Source: Imperialibacter sp040222385 (GTDB taxonomy: Bacteria; Bacteroidota; Bacteroidia; Cytophagales; Cyclobacteriaceae). From it: a DNA stretch of 64,000 nt. A program made the position numbers and the translations under genes. This document shows positions 27,201-35,944 of the stretch, piece after piece. Within the stretch, counting starts at the first letter, position 1. Every line of letters starts with the position of its first letter. The notes beneath the pieces were generated by a model. It was not told where the DNA came from and did no database searches. It saw only the letters and a list, made by a program, of their open reading frames with translations. Location of the stretch: assembly GCF_040222385.1 (NCBI RefSeq), contig NZ_JAVKDF010000022.1, positions 62,001 through 126,000 on the forward strand, in the 5' to 3' direction.

Positions 27201-27695
27201 CTTGTAATCGAACCTGGGGGATACCTTGTGTTGTGGGCAGATGAAGATCAAAAACAGGGCCCCTCACACCTGAATTTTAAGCTCTCCTCAGAAGGCGAAG
27301 CGATTGGTTTATATCAATTGGTAAATGGGGAGTTGATTACGCACGACGAGGTTATTTTTGAATACCTGAATGATAACTATTCTCTGGCCCGTATTCCGAA
27401 TGGTTCAGGGGAATTTGTCAACACTAAAAAAATGACCCCCAATGCACCGAACGTGTTTATTAATGGGGACGTCGAAGTTCTGATTTATCCCAATCCTATA
27501 GAGAGTTATCTGCATATAGAATCTAAACACGAAATTCAGATGGTGGCAATTTATGATTTTTCGGGGAATGTCGTTAAGCAGTTTGTTCAGGTAGACTCTG
27601 AGCCGATTAATGTATATTATCTCAAACCAGGCCTTTACGTGATCAATATTCTAATAGACGGCGAAGTATTGAAGTACAAATTGATCAAGGAGTAG
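24282..27695 (+). CDS. Secreted CotH kinase family protein with lamin-tail domains and T9SS tail
   Basis: An 1137-residue secreted protein. Order of parts: signal peptide (~1-20, ending FSQ); a lamin-tail domain (~20-130; RINELCASNGD … GWIEVFNSS); a chitobiase C-terminal-like beta domain (~170-240; STIHYTINGSEPSS); a CotH kinase domain (~250-640; FRQKSFALKAR, MFRDALLQSL, NLREKVDADY, WILLDLDFGFDLNKS); a galactose-binding-like region (~730-880; DDGVIVYLNGQEIFRENL); a second lamin-tail domain (~905-1030; VVINEFSATK … WIELYNPS); and a T9SS type A sorting domain (~1060-1137; YPNPIESYLHIES). CotH is a protein kinase on Bacillus spores; Bacteroidota relatives are extracellular and their substrates unknown. 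The DLDFGFD metal-binding motif is present. Confidence 0.9.
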   Translation: MKFLYLTSIFLFCVFSVTFSQVRINELCASNGDVLYDKEYYNFSGWIEVFNSSPEAVNLGGYFLSENSSALNKWRFPDGTIIAPNEYLIVWCDEMGSGLHTNFTLRSKGGNVFLSSGSGVIIDSTSFPAQPTNVSFGRSDLREGKWTFQSVPSPGRPNIADADGAQLSAPAASITSGRYGSPISVSLVAESKASTIHYTINGSEPSSNSPEYKRPIQVTKTTTIKARSYAAGGLPSETSVFTYFINEHLFTIPVISLSTSPDYLWDDEIGIYTDGKNGVVGPCFLTPVNFYQDWDRHVDFEYFAIDGKRLFTQSGDLRISGGCSRTFRQKSFALKARNKYGDNEFRYPFFPNKFQAKYGGFFIRNSGNDQSLTMFRDALLQSLIVEQMDIDYQAYQPTALYLNGAYWGIQNLREKVDADYIKTNYDIEEDDIDLLEFNGVAIEGTANAYLSYLEGLKRINVEDSASFDYIAANIDVDEYINYMVTEIYYANTDWPGNNMKFWRQRSNGGKFRWILLDLDFGFDLNKSKPSGALHPTLEFATDPDQTEWPNPAWSTLHFRQLLKNPVFRSKFIERMNAAINVTFQPQRVNKFIDSLQNTIQHEIRYHKARWGHSMEEWDKDVQLLRDFAVARNAFMKKHVAEFFNLPGQEVEFSVRLKPLKHGSFVWNGVRSSEAINEQKYPRGLDYTIEAVPDYQEQFKYWKVTEWDSKSEELIRKKQAWQYFDQGRQPEQGWTSLDFTAQDWQVGLAELGYGDGDENTVIDYGSDENKKHTTTYFRHVFYAANVGDFDYLKASILYDDGVIVYLNGQEIFRENLPVGKTDFNTYASRIKYAEEAFYNFRIDPGYLVAGENVLAVEVHQISDVSSDLSFDMELSGVQLFGQTLEYIDEPLIRRTMDKNILLEAVFEISTVKSRVVINEFSATKNKTVVDEYGEREDWIELYNPSTTAFDLDGFFITDKLLTKQKHQLRDADGALVIEPGGYLVLWADEDQKQGPSHLNFKLSSEGEAIGLYQLVNGELITHDEVIFEYLNDNYSLARIPNGSGEFVNTKKMTPNAPNVFINGDVEVLIYPNPIESYLHIESKHEIQMVAIYDFSGNVVKQFVQVDSEPINVYYLKPGLYVINILIDGEVLKYKLIKE

Positions 27696-27813
27696 CTGTT
27701 AGGTTTTCTTCAGAATATTTCCAGTCCGATAAGGGATTTGCCATTTGAAAAAAGAATCAGCCAACTCCGCTTCATAATTGCTAGCTTAAAACAAGTAAGT
27801 AACTGTAGCAATT

Positions 27814-29931
27814 ATGAAAAGGATTCTTCTCTGCACCACTTTGTTGGTGACAACATTATTTTCAGCACGGTGCAGTCATGCTCAGCCGTTTTCTTTCGAA
27901 TCTGTCAAATCCTATCCGTTTCCGGCCGATATGACCTCGTCTGCTACGGGTAGCAAGATAGCATGGACTTTTAACGAACAAGGGCAAAGAAATATCTATG
28001 TGGCTGAAGGCCCTGATTTTAAAGCAAGAAAGCTTACGCAGTACAACAACGACAGTGGACAGGAAATATCGAGCCTGGCAGTGACTGCTGATGGCCAATG
28101 GGTAGTTTACGTGAGAGGGGGAGACCATGGTTCCAATTGGGACGATGATGCGCCGGTGAATACCTCTTTCCTTCCGGAGCCCCCACAAGTTCAGATTTGG
28201 AGCATCCCATTTGCAGGCGGAGAGCCAAAAATGTTAGCAGATGGGGATTTACCTTCTGTCTCACCAAACTCGAAAACGGTAGCTTATGTTAAGGGTGGGC
28301 AGATATTGTCTGTACCCATCGAAGGCACTGCCAAAGGCGAGGCGCTGTTTACTGCAAGAGGAAGGAATGGCAGTATTACATGGTCACCTGATGGAACGAA
28401 AATGGCTTTTGTCTCCCATAGGGGCGATCATTCATTTGTGGGAGTTTTTACCAACAAGGAAACGCCGATTACCTGGCTGGCCCCTTCTTTCAATTTTGAC
28501 AGATCTCCAGATTGGTCGCCGGATGGCACAAGAATCGTTTTAGTTCGTACCCCAGGTACGGGTGGTGCGCCCGACTCGATACTGGCAAGAAAGCATCGCC
28601 CGTGGGCCATTTGGTCAGCCGATGTGTCAACTGCTCAGGCCAAAAAGCTCTGGGAGGCACCGAAAACGCTGGCTGGCTCAACACCCAACACTCACGGCGG
28701 CACCAACTTACATTGGGCAGCAAAAGGAAAAATCTTATTCATGTCGTACAAGGATGGCTGGCCTCACATGTATTCCATGCCTGAAGCAGGCGGCGAGCCT
28801 ATCTTGCTGACGCCCGGCAACTTCATGGCTGAGCACGTGAGTCTCAGTAGTGATCGTACAACATTGTTGTTTAGTGGAAACACAGGTTCCGACCCGCTTG
28901 ATCTCGACAGGCGGCATGCAGTGCAGGTGTCGGTAGACAAAGCCGACATGAAGGTACTTACCCCAGGCAGCGGCCTTGAGTGGACACCCGTAATGACTGG
29001 CGACGGCAAAAGCATAGCAATGATCAGTGCCACACCGCAGCGGCCACCTCTTCCGGCTATTTTACCGGCCAATGGAGGGAAAATAAAACTGCTGGCTGAA
29101 GACCGGATTCCTTCCGGGTTTCCTACGAAAAGTCTTGTGACACCAACGCAAGCGGTGTTTACATCTGAGGATGGCTTCACTATCCATGGTCAGCTATTTA
29201 CACCGACCAATAGGCCAGCCAAAGGCCCTGCAATCATCTATGTTCATGGTGGGCCGCCAAGGCAAATGTTGCTCGGATGGCATTATTCTGACTACTATAC
29301 CAACGGCTATGCCACCAACCAATACCTGGCCAGCCTTGGCTTCACTGTGTTGGTGGTTAACTATCGACTAGGTATCGGTTATGGCTACGAATTTCACAAC
29401 CCGGCTGATGCAGGTACCTGGGGAGCCAGTGAGTACAAAGACATCAAGGCAGCTGGGCTTTGGCTGGGCAAACAGCCTGGCGTGGATGCATCTAAGATTG
29501 GCGTCTACGGTGGTTCGTATGGAGGCTATTTAACAGCCATGGCGCTGGGTCGAAACTCCGATATTTTTGCAGCAGGGGTCGACGTGCATGGCGTCCATGA
29601 GAGAACGACTGGTAGGATAGGAGACATTCTGTACCCCGACCAATATGAGAAGGCACCAGATGCCGAGAAGGCGGCCCAGGTAGCCTGGGAATCTTCTCCG
29701 ACATCGACAGTTGGTGGCTGGACTTCGCCAGTGCTTATAATCCACGGTGACGACGACCGAAATGTCCGCTTTAGTCAAAGCACTGACCTGGTGCAACGTC
29801 TGCTTGAAAAAGGAGTGGAGATGGAAACCATCGTCATAGTCGACGATACCCACCATTGGATGAAGCATGGAAACTCCTTAAAAGCAGGAAAAGCGACGGC
29901 CGATTTCTTCGTTAGGAAGTTAATGAAGTAA
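27814..29931 (+). CDS. S9 family peptidase (prolyl oligopeptidase/DPP type), exported
   Basis: A 705-residue protein with a signal peptide (~1-24, LFSARCSHA). The first ~430 residues are WD40/TolB-like beta-propeller repeats (GSITWSPDGTKMAFVS, SPDWSPDGTRIVLV). The C-terminal alpha/beta hydrolase holds the catalytic triad: Ser568 in GGSYGGY, Asp near 647 in HGDDDRNVRF and His near 680 in DTHHWMKHG. The family cleaves short peptides, often after Pro or Ala, and should work in the periplasm. It follows the CotH gene by 118 bases and precedes the subtilisin gene by about 100 bases on the same strand; all three are secreted but there is no sign that they form one operon. Confidence 0.92.
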   Translation: MKRILLCTTLLVTTLFSARCSHAQPFSFESVKSYPFPADMTSSATGSKIAWTFNEQGQRNIYVAEGPDFKARKLTQYNNDSGQEISSLAVTADGQWVVYVRGGDHGSNWDDDAPVNTSFLPEPPQVQIWSIPFAGGEPKMLADGDLPSVSPNSKTVAYVKGGQILSVPIEGTAKGEALFTARGRNGSITWSPDGTKMAFVSHRGDHSFVGVFTNKETPITWLAPSFNFDRSPDWSPDGTRIVLVRTPGTGGAPDSILARKHRPWAIWSADVSTAQAKKLWEAPKTLAGSTPNTHGGTNLHWAAKGKILFMSYKDGWPHMYSMPEAGGEPILLTPGNFMAEHVSLSSDRTTLLFSGNTGSDPLDLDRRHAVQVSVDKADMKVLTPGSGLEWTPVMTGDGKSIAMISATPQRPPLPAILPANGGKIKLLAEDRIPSGFPTKSLVTPTQAVFTSEDGFTIHGQLFTPTNRPAKGPAIIYVHGGPPRQMLLGWHYSDYYTNGYATNQYLASLGFTVLVVNYRLGIGYGYEFHNPADAGTWGASEYKDIKAAGLWLGKQPGVDASKIGVYGGSYGGYLTAMALGRNSDIFAAGVDVHGVHERTTGRIGDILYPDQYEKAPDAEKAAQVAWESSPTSTVGGWTSPVLIIHGDDDRNVRFSQSTDLVQRLLEKGVEMETIVIVDDTHHWMKHGNSLKAGKATADFFVRKLMK

Positions 29932-30029
29932 GATAGTCTACTATAATAGTTAATATTTTTATTGCTAAGGGTATGTATTTAGTTTCCGGTTTATGAAGTA
30001 AATATTTTTAAAACATTTACTTTTAACCA

Positions 30030-33000
30030 GTGAAACTCTTGAGCCGGCAACTTCTTTTTGTATCTTTTATATGCCTTATGTACATTCATAAGGCATCAGC
30101 GCAACAGGTATTGTCTGTTAGAGACAAATTAGGATATTCAAAGTCCTACCGTAGTGGGAGCCACGTTGCAAACGCCTTTTCCAACAAAGATTCCCTGGGA
30201 GTAACTCTCTATGCGAAAGGGGCATCGAGCAACTCGACAGAACCAGAGGCAAAGCGAGGTGAATTTATCGTTAAATTCAAACAAGGGGTACCTTCTGCTT
30301 CGCAAAGCAAGCAATTTGGATTTAATGCCAAGCCTTTCAAGGATCCAGTTCTGTTCGATAAGTTGCGTTCAGACCTGAATTTGCTGCACTCGGCCCGAAC
30401 AAAAGGGAGTAAAAGTACATTGGCTGTTTCTTCGCTTGAAAAGGAGTATTCAAAAGCTTTCTTTGGGGCGCATATAAGAGTTAGTGAAGAGTTGGTTGAC
30501 GAAATACAAAAACTGGACTATGTCGAATCCGTCCACCCAAATGGTGTTGTAAAGGCTTTTCTGGACACCAGCGTGCCTTTAATTCGTGCCCCGGAGGTGT
30601 GGGATAGCTATGATACACGGGGTGAGGGAATTGTTGTTGGTATAATAGATACGGGCATTGATTACAATCATCCCGCTCTAGGTGGTGGCTTTGGTCCTGA
30701 TTTTAAAGTAGTTGGTGGGTATGACTTTGTGAATGATGATAATGACCCCTTCGATGACAATGAACATGGGACGCACGTAGCTGGTATTGTGGCAGCCAAT
30801 GGTGGTGGGCTTATAGGAGTAGCACCAGAAGCTAAATTGGTGGCTCTGAAGGTGCTTGACCAATATGGATACGGATACGATGATGACATTCTTGATGCCA
30901 TAGAATGGGCGGTTGACCCCAATGGTGATGGTGATTACAGCGACCGGTTGGATGTTGTGAATATGAGCCTTGGCGGGCCAGGTGACTACCAGTCGCCAAC
31001 AGCAATTGCAGTCAATGCTGCTGTGGAAATGGGAGTTGTTTTTTGTGTGGCTGCTGGTAATTCTGGTGGCTTTAAGACGATCGGCAGCCCAGGCACAGCA
31101 GAAAGAGCCATTACAGTTGGTGCCAGTGACGACTACGACATGCTTGCCTACTTTAGCAGTAAGGGGCCAAATGCAGGAAATTATGCGATCAAGCCCGATT
31201 TGTTGGCTCCAGGCGTAAATATAGCGTCGAGTGTTCCTGGAGGAGGTACTGCGAATTTTAACGGCACATCCATGGCTACTCCTCATGTTGCTGGAGTAGC
31301 TGCCCTTTTAAGAGATATTCATCCTGACTGGACTGTAGATCAGGTAAAGGCAGCACTAACCACTACAGCCAAAGACCTTGGGCTGCAAGAAATGCAGCAG
31401 GGTTCTGGCAGATTAGATGCCGTGAAAGCTGCAGGTGTCAGCAGTACTGCATATCCAACCCAATTGAGCTATGGACTAAATGCAACCGATCAACCCAATT
31501 GGGGTGGTTCTAAGACAGTGACTGTTACGAATAATAGTGTTTCTGAACAATCCTATTCCATAACAGTAACGGGAACGCAAGCAGGGATAACATTGACTCC
31601 AACTGAGACAGCTTTTACGCTAAATTCTGGCCAATCCACTACCATAAGCTTTTCTCTTGCCGTTGACAATAATGTATTTGAACAGGAGCCCAAAGCCTCA
31701 CAATCCACCGGAGGTAGGGTGACAATTGCAAGTGAAGAAGATGCGCTTGTAATACCCTGGGCCTTCGTTAGTGGAACTATTGTCAGAATAGTTTTTGAGG
31801 ATAATCAATTGAACAGGGACTATAATAAACTGATCCAATTATTCAACGACGAATTTTCTTATGGAGCCAATGATGCTTCATTTTCGGGAGATGGATTAAC
31901 TGCAACCTTTCTTGTTCCGAACGCTACTTATAACGGATTTTTCTTGTTTGAAGACTGGAGTAAGATTGCGCTGAAAGAAAATATTGTTGTTGATGGCAGT
32001 ACCACTATTTCGGTAACCTCGGCCGACGTAGAAAACAAAATAACTTTTGCTGCCGCAGATGAGAATGGTGAAAGTTTAGCAGACAGTTATCAGGGAACCT
32101 TAACCTTACTGATCCAGTCAAAGAGCAGCCGCTTTGGAAATATTGTTTCATACGGCACTGCGCTTCGTGAATTAAATTTCTCGGATTTTTCCTCAGAGTA
32201 CTTCGCTACAACAAACTACACATTTGATGTTCGGAATGAGTCTGGTAACAAGTTGTATAACATAGAGTTAGGTGCTTTCGATGGTCTCTCTGAAAGTGCA
32301 GACATTCAGCGAAACTCCGAGGATCTTTACCATTTTGGTCTTGATTTTGATTTACCGGGATCGTCTGCCGTTCATGATATTACCTTCTTTGTTAATGCGC
32401 ACTGGTTTGACGACTATGGTGGGGGCGGAAATACGGTTGGTTTTGGTCGGAATTGGGGCAGTAGTGTAAACTTGCCGATGGATATCTGGCATGCAGACGC
32501 ATACATTACAGAGTCCTCAGTCATTAATAATTGGGGCTTAGGGATTGATGCGCATGTTTCTAAAAATGTCAACGATTCATATCAATCGTTGCGAACTAAA
32601 CTGCTTAGGGTCTTTGATAATAAGATTGCCAGTTTCGATGGCAAATGGCCACTGAGCGACACGCCGGGAATGAATATGGGGCAAACACTCAATTTTGGCA
32701 GTGGTGTTCTGCACCCAGGAACCTACCTGAATAATTACGATATCCGTTCAAGCGCTTTTTTGGGATCCTTCGGGGAAGAAACCTATTTCCTGTATGATCA
32801 GATGAATGTGAAAGTTTCAGCGAGCGACTTGGTTCTTTTCAATGGAACAGGGAGAGATTTTTTCTCAGACTGGGGGTTTTATCAGGCTGGACAGTATCAA
32901 TTTGACTTCACTGTTCCACATGAACAAATGCCTGGCCAGGAAGGCGTCATCAAATACACAACCAATTCCATTGTTCAAAATGAAGGCGGCAGTGTTACGT

Positions 33001-35237
33001 CCCCTTTCATGCCAGGGTTTTATTTTCAAGATAAATCGGGCGAGCTTACTAACCAATTTGAAAAGGTATTGGATGGTAAGGTAAGATTTTCAGTAAGGCC
33101 TGGCCTGTCTTCGCTCGTTGGTAGCCAGCTTTACATTAAGAGAAGTGGTTCGGATAACTACGAGATCGTTCCAGTGGAATTTGTTACTACCGAAAACCTC
33201 GATGGAAGGAAAGTGTTCGAAGGAAGTATTTTTAACAAACCATCTGACGATACATATTATGACATCAAACTGGTGGCCAAGGGATCTTCCGGTGACTCTA
33301 TGCAATATATAATGACCTCTGCGCTGTTCGTAAAAGCGAACAAAATTCCGGAAGTTGTTGACCAGCAACCAGTCACAATATTCAGAGGCGCCTCTCACGA
33401 AATATCTTTGGATGATTTGATCATTTTGGATGACGACTCCAATGCTTCTGAGATGAGCATAATTGTGGAAAATGGGGATAATTATTCTGTTGATGGAAAA
33501 AAGATTATAGCACCGATCGATTTCGTTGGCACAATTAAGGTTCCCGTTTCGGTTAATGATGGTTATGATAGTGGTGAGCCATTTCTATTGAACATTAAAG
33601 TTGTTAATCAGCCTCCGGTTGTTACAGGGCAAGTAGCTGTTGAAATAGATAAAAACAACGCTTATACGTTGTCCCTAACAGACATTACTGCGACAGACGC
33701 CGATGACATTTACCCAACAAAACATACGCTACTTGTTCTACCTGGCGAGCACTATGTAGTTGAAGGCATGACAGTCTTTCCTGACGAAACTTATGGAGGT
33801 GAACTTCAGGTAAACATTGTTGTTAGTGATGGATTTTCAAACAGTGCAGTATATAAGTTTGAAATTCAGGTAACAAATGAGCCTCCGGTGATCACAGGAC
33901 AGCAAGTTATAAGTATTTGGAAGTCAGCATCATGGGAGATCGGCGTCGATGCTCTTATCGTCGTAGATTCAGATAACCACTATCCTGACGGGTTTACTGT
34001 GAAAGTGTTGGCCGTTTCAAGTGGGCAGTTGGAAGATAACCTCGTTACACCACCAAACGATTTTAATGGTGTCTTAACCGCTTCGGTTGTTGTGAACGAT
34101 GGAACTGACGATAGTAATATATTTGAGCTGGAAATTGAAGTGATGAATGTTGCGCCATCGATTGTTGGGCAGCAGTCAAAGCAAGTGACTAAGAATAATA
34201 ATTTTTCTGTATCAGTTGATGACTTACAGATCATTGATGAGAACGATGGGCCTGATTTTGCTTACCAGCTTTCTATCGGGCAAGGTGAGGACTTTTCTGT
34301 TACCGAGGATGGCATGGTTCGGCCTACTGCAGGGTTCGTCGGCACCATTATCATTCCTTTGACAGTGAATGATGGGGTGGATAGTAGCCCGGTTTTTGAG
34401 TTCTTAGTAGACATTCTTAACCAGAAGCCAGTAATAACCGGGCAGGTAGCGACAACGCTTGGCAAAAACAAACCGATTGAGATCGATTTGGCGCAGCTAA
34501 CTGTGACTGATGCAGATGATCCGCTTGAAAGTCTGACTCTGAAACTAGTTGAGGGGAATGGTTATCAGATTGTTGAGGGTAAGATTATGCCATCAGTCAA
34601 TTTTGTGGGAGTTCTAAAGATCAATATAACGGTAACCGACGGCATTGACGACAGCGACCTGTTTAAGTTTTCAGTAAACCTGAGTAACGACATTCCGCAA
34701 ATTACCGGTCAACAGGAACTGAGTATTGACAAAAATGCTTCACTAAAAATCCTGCCTCAATATGTATTTGTTGATGACGATGATGATGAATTTCCAGTCA
34801 ACCATTCTTTGAAGATAGGGGCTGGTGTCAATTATAGTGTATCAGGGCAGACGGTAACTCCTGCTTTGGACTATATTGGGGAGCTGGAAGTACCAGTTGT
34901 AGTGAGTGACCCAAACAGCACCAGTCTGCCTTATAATCTAATCATCATGGTGAATGCAATAAGTGGCATTCAAAGCAGTATGTCTCAGCTTGTTGATGTT
35001 TACCCTATTCCAGTTAATGATTACCTAAGCATTCGATTTAAAAACCAAATAAGTGGGCAAATCATGCTAAGCATCGTTGACCTGGTGGGGCAAACACTCA
35101 CGGAAGATAATCTGGAGAATGTCCAATCTAATAGTGAATATGCGTTGGTTACAAGCCATCTCCGTCCTGGAGTTTATCTCTTGCTGGTTTCGACTTCTTC
35201 AGGGGATAGTTTCAGTACTCGTATCGTCAAAGACTAG
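30030..35237 (+). CDS. Subtilisin-family (S8) serine protease with six tandem repeats and T9SS tail, GTG start
   Basis: A 1735-residue secreted protein. A signal peptide (~1-25) is followed by an inhibitor-I9-like propeptide (~70-175), then the S8 catalytic domain: Asp207 in GIIDTGID, His246 in EHGTHVAG and Ser414 in GTSMATPHVAG. A beta-sandwich (~480-590) and a long region without a recognised domain follow. Residues ~1109-1645 contain six repeats of about 90 residues, each opening with a V-x-G-Q-like motif and carrying 'DaDd' and 'vndG.d.s' elements, as in cadherin-like/tandem-95 adhesion repeats. The last ~80 residues are a T9SS type A tail (VYPIPVNDYLSIRF). Expected at the cell surface or released. 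Its stop overlaps the convergent pgl gene by 4 bases. Confidence 0.9.
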   Translation: MKLLSRQLLFVSFICLMYIHKASAQQVLSVRDKLGYSKSYRSGSHVANAFSNKDSLGVTLYAKGASSNSTEPEAKRGEFIVKFKQGVPSASQSKQFGFNAKPFKDPVLFDKLRSDLNLLHSARTKGSKSTLAVSSLEKEYSKAFFGAHIRVSEELVDEIQKLDYVESVHPNGVVKAFLDTSVPLIRAPEVWDSYDTRGEGIVVGIIDTGIDYNHPALGGGFGPDFKVVGGYDFVNDDNDPFDDNEHGTHVAGIVAANGGGLIGVAPEAKLVALKVLDQYGYGYDDDILDAIEWAVDPNGDGDYSDRLDVVNMSLGGPGDYQSPTAIAVNAAVEMGVVFCVAAGNSGGFKTIGSPGTAERAITVGASDDYDMLAYFSSKGPNAGNYAIKPDLLAPGVNIASSVPGGGTANFNGTSMATPHVAGVAALLRDIHPDWTVDQVKAALTTTAKDLGLQEMQQGSGRLDAVKAAGVSSTAYPTQLSYGLNATDQPNWGGSKTVTVTNNSVSEQSYSITVTGTQAGITLTPTETAFTLNSGQSTTISFSLAVDNNVFEQEPKASQSTGGRVTIASEEDALVIPWAFVSGTIVRIVFEDNQLNRDYNKLIQLFNDEFSYGANDASFSGDGLTATFLVPNATYNGFFLFEDWSKIALKENIVVDGSTTISVTSADVENKITFAAADENGESLADSYQGTLTLLIQSKSSRFGNIVSYGTALRELNFSDFSSEYFATTNYTFDVRNESGNKLYNIELGAFDGLSESADIQRNSEDLYHFGLDFDLPGSSAVHDITFFVNAHWFDDYGGGGNTVGFGRNWGSSVNLPMDIWHADAYITESSVINNWGLGIDAHVSKNVNDSYQSLRTKLLRVFDNKIASFDGKWPLSDTPGMNMGQTLNFGSGVLHPGTYLNNYDIRSSAFLGSFGEETYFLYDQMNVKVSASDLVLFNGTGRDFFSDWGFYQAGQYQFDFTVPHEQMPGQEGVIKYTTNSIVQNEGGSVTSPFMPGFYFQDKSGELTNQFEKVLDGKVRFSVRPGLSSLVGSQLYIKRSGSDNYEIVPVEFVTTENLDGRKVFEGSIFNKPSDDTYYDIKLVAKGSSGDSMQYIMTSALFVKANKIPEVVDQQPVTIFRGASHEISLDDLIILDDDSNASEMSIIVENGDNYSVDGKKIIAPIDFVGTIKVPVSVNDGYDSGEPFLLNIKVVNQPPVVTGQVAVEIDKNNAYTLSLTDITATDADDIYPTKHTLLVLPGEHYVVEGMTVFPDETYGGELQVNIVVSDGFSNSAVYKFEIQVTNEPPVITGQQVISIWKSASWEIGVDALIVVDSDNHYPDGFTVKVLAVSSGQLEDNLVTPPNDFNGVLTASVVVNDGTDDSNIFELEIEVMNVAPSIVGQQSKQVTKNNNFSVSVDDLQIIDENDGPDFAYQLSIGQGEDFSVTEDGMVRPTAGFVGTIIIPLTVNDGVDSSPVFEFLVDILNQKPVITGQVATTLGKNKPIEIDLAQLTVTDADDPLESLTLKLVEGNGYQIVEGKIMPSVNFVGVLKINITVTDGIDDSDLFKFSVNLSNDIPQITGQQELSIDKNASLKILPQYVFVDDDDDEFPVNHSLKIGAGVNYSVSGQTVTPALDYIGELEVPVVVSDPNSTSLPYNLIIMVNAISGIQSSMSQLVDVYPIPVNDYLSIRFKNQISGQIMLSIVDLVGQTLTEDNLENVQSNSEYALVTSHLRPGVYLLLVSTSSGDSFSTRIVKD
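33354..34960 (+). repeat. Six in-frame ~270-bp tandem repeats inside the subtilisin gene
   Basis: Repeat starts fall near 33354, 33618, 33888, 34158, 34428 and 34698, a period of 264-270 bases. They are diverged at DNA level but share protein motifs (VxGQ, DADD/DDDD, VNDGxDxS). They code for adhesion-type beta-sandwich modules, not for a CRISPR or mobile element. Confidence 0.75.
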
Positions 35238-35938
35238 GCACTAGCCGCCTCGTCCAGAAACCAATAAAGCACGCCATTTGTGGGCTTTATATGCGAAGCA
35301 GGGTATGTCCTGAACTTGCCCCTATGTTTAAGTATTTCCTTCACTTTAGCTTGCTTGCTTTCGCCAGTCACCAGGAAGGCGATGCTTTTCGCATTGTTAA
35401 TCACTGGGCCGGAAAGGCTGATTCTCTTTTGCCCTGATTCAGGGTGTGTAGCAACAACACAGGTTTCGGTAGCTTTTAACAACTCCATTTGATCAGGAAA
35501 GATCGATGCAGTGTGTCCGTCAGTGCCCAGACCAAGTATCACCAGATCGAACCTGGGGAGCCCGTCGGATGATGTCACGTTCTTTTTGATCTCGTGGCTA
35601 TGTCGTTGAGCCTCCTGTTTGGGTTCGTTTTCGCCAAGGATGCGGTGAATATTGCCTTCAGGAACACCAACCTTATCAAACAGATGTGTCTTTGTCATGC
35701 CATAGTTGCTGTCCTTATCGGTAGGAGGGACACAACGTTCATCACCCCAATAGAAATGCATCTTCGACCAATCAATCGCCTTTTTGTAATCGGCAGCAAG
35801 AATGTCAAACAGTAGCTGTGGGGTAGAACCTCCGGAGAGTGCGATGTTCAGTTTGTCACTGTTTTGATTGAGATCGACCAAAAAGGTGGCAAAATCCTCT
35901 GCTACTGCCCTGGGGTTTTTTGAAATATGTAATTCCAT
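35234..35938 (-). CDS. pgl: 6-phosphogluconolactonase
   Basis: A 234-residue DevB-type lactonase that hydrolyses 6-phosphoglucono-delta-lactone to 6-phosphogluconate, step two of the oxidative pentose phosphate pathway, in the cytoplasm. Family motifs are ALSGGSTPQLLFDIL near residue 35, HFYWGDERCVPPTDKDSN near 65 and LGLGTDGHTASIFP near 140. The length is normal. It starts 6 bases after the zwf stop codon, so zwf-pgl is one transcript. The 3' end overlaps the subtilisin gene tail-to-tail by 4 bases. Confidence 0.95.
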   Translation of the reverse strand: MELHISKNPRAVAEDFATFLVDLNQNSDKLNIALSGGSTPQLLFDILAADYKKAIDWSKMHFYWGDERCVPPTDKDSNYGMTKTHLFDKVGVPEGNIHRILGENEPKQEAQRHSHEIKKNVTSSDGLPRFDLVILGLGTDGHTASIFPDQMELLKATETCVVATHPESGQKRISLSGPVINNAKSIAFLVTGESKQAKVKEILKHRGKFRTYPASHIKPTNGVLYWFLDEAASA

Positions 35939-35944
35939 CAGCTA

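Noticed and set aside
30678..31286. A 202-codon open frame on the minus strand
   Set aside because: It is antisense to the subtilisin catalytic domain, which carries all three catalytic residues.
33354..34960. Regular ~270-bp periodicity considered as a CRISPR or satellite array
   Set aside because: The repeats are in frame, diverged at DNA level and encode adhesion-type protein modules.
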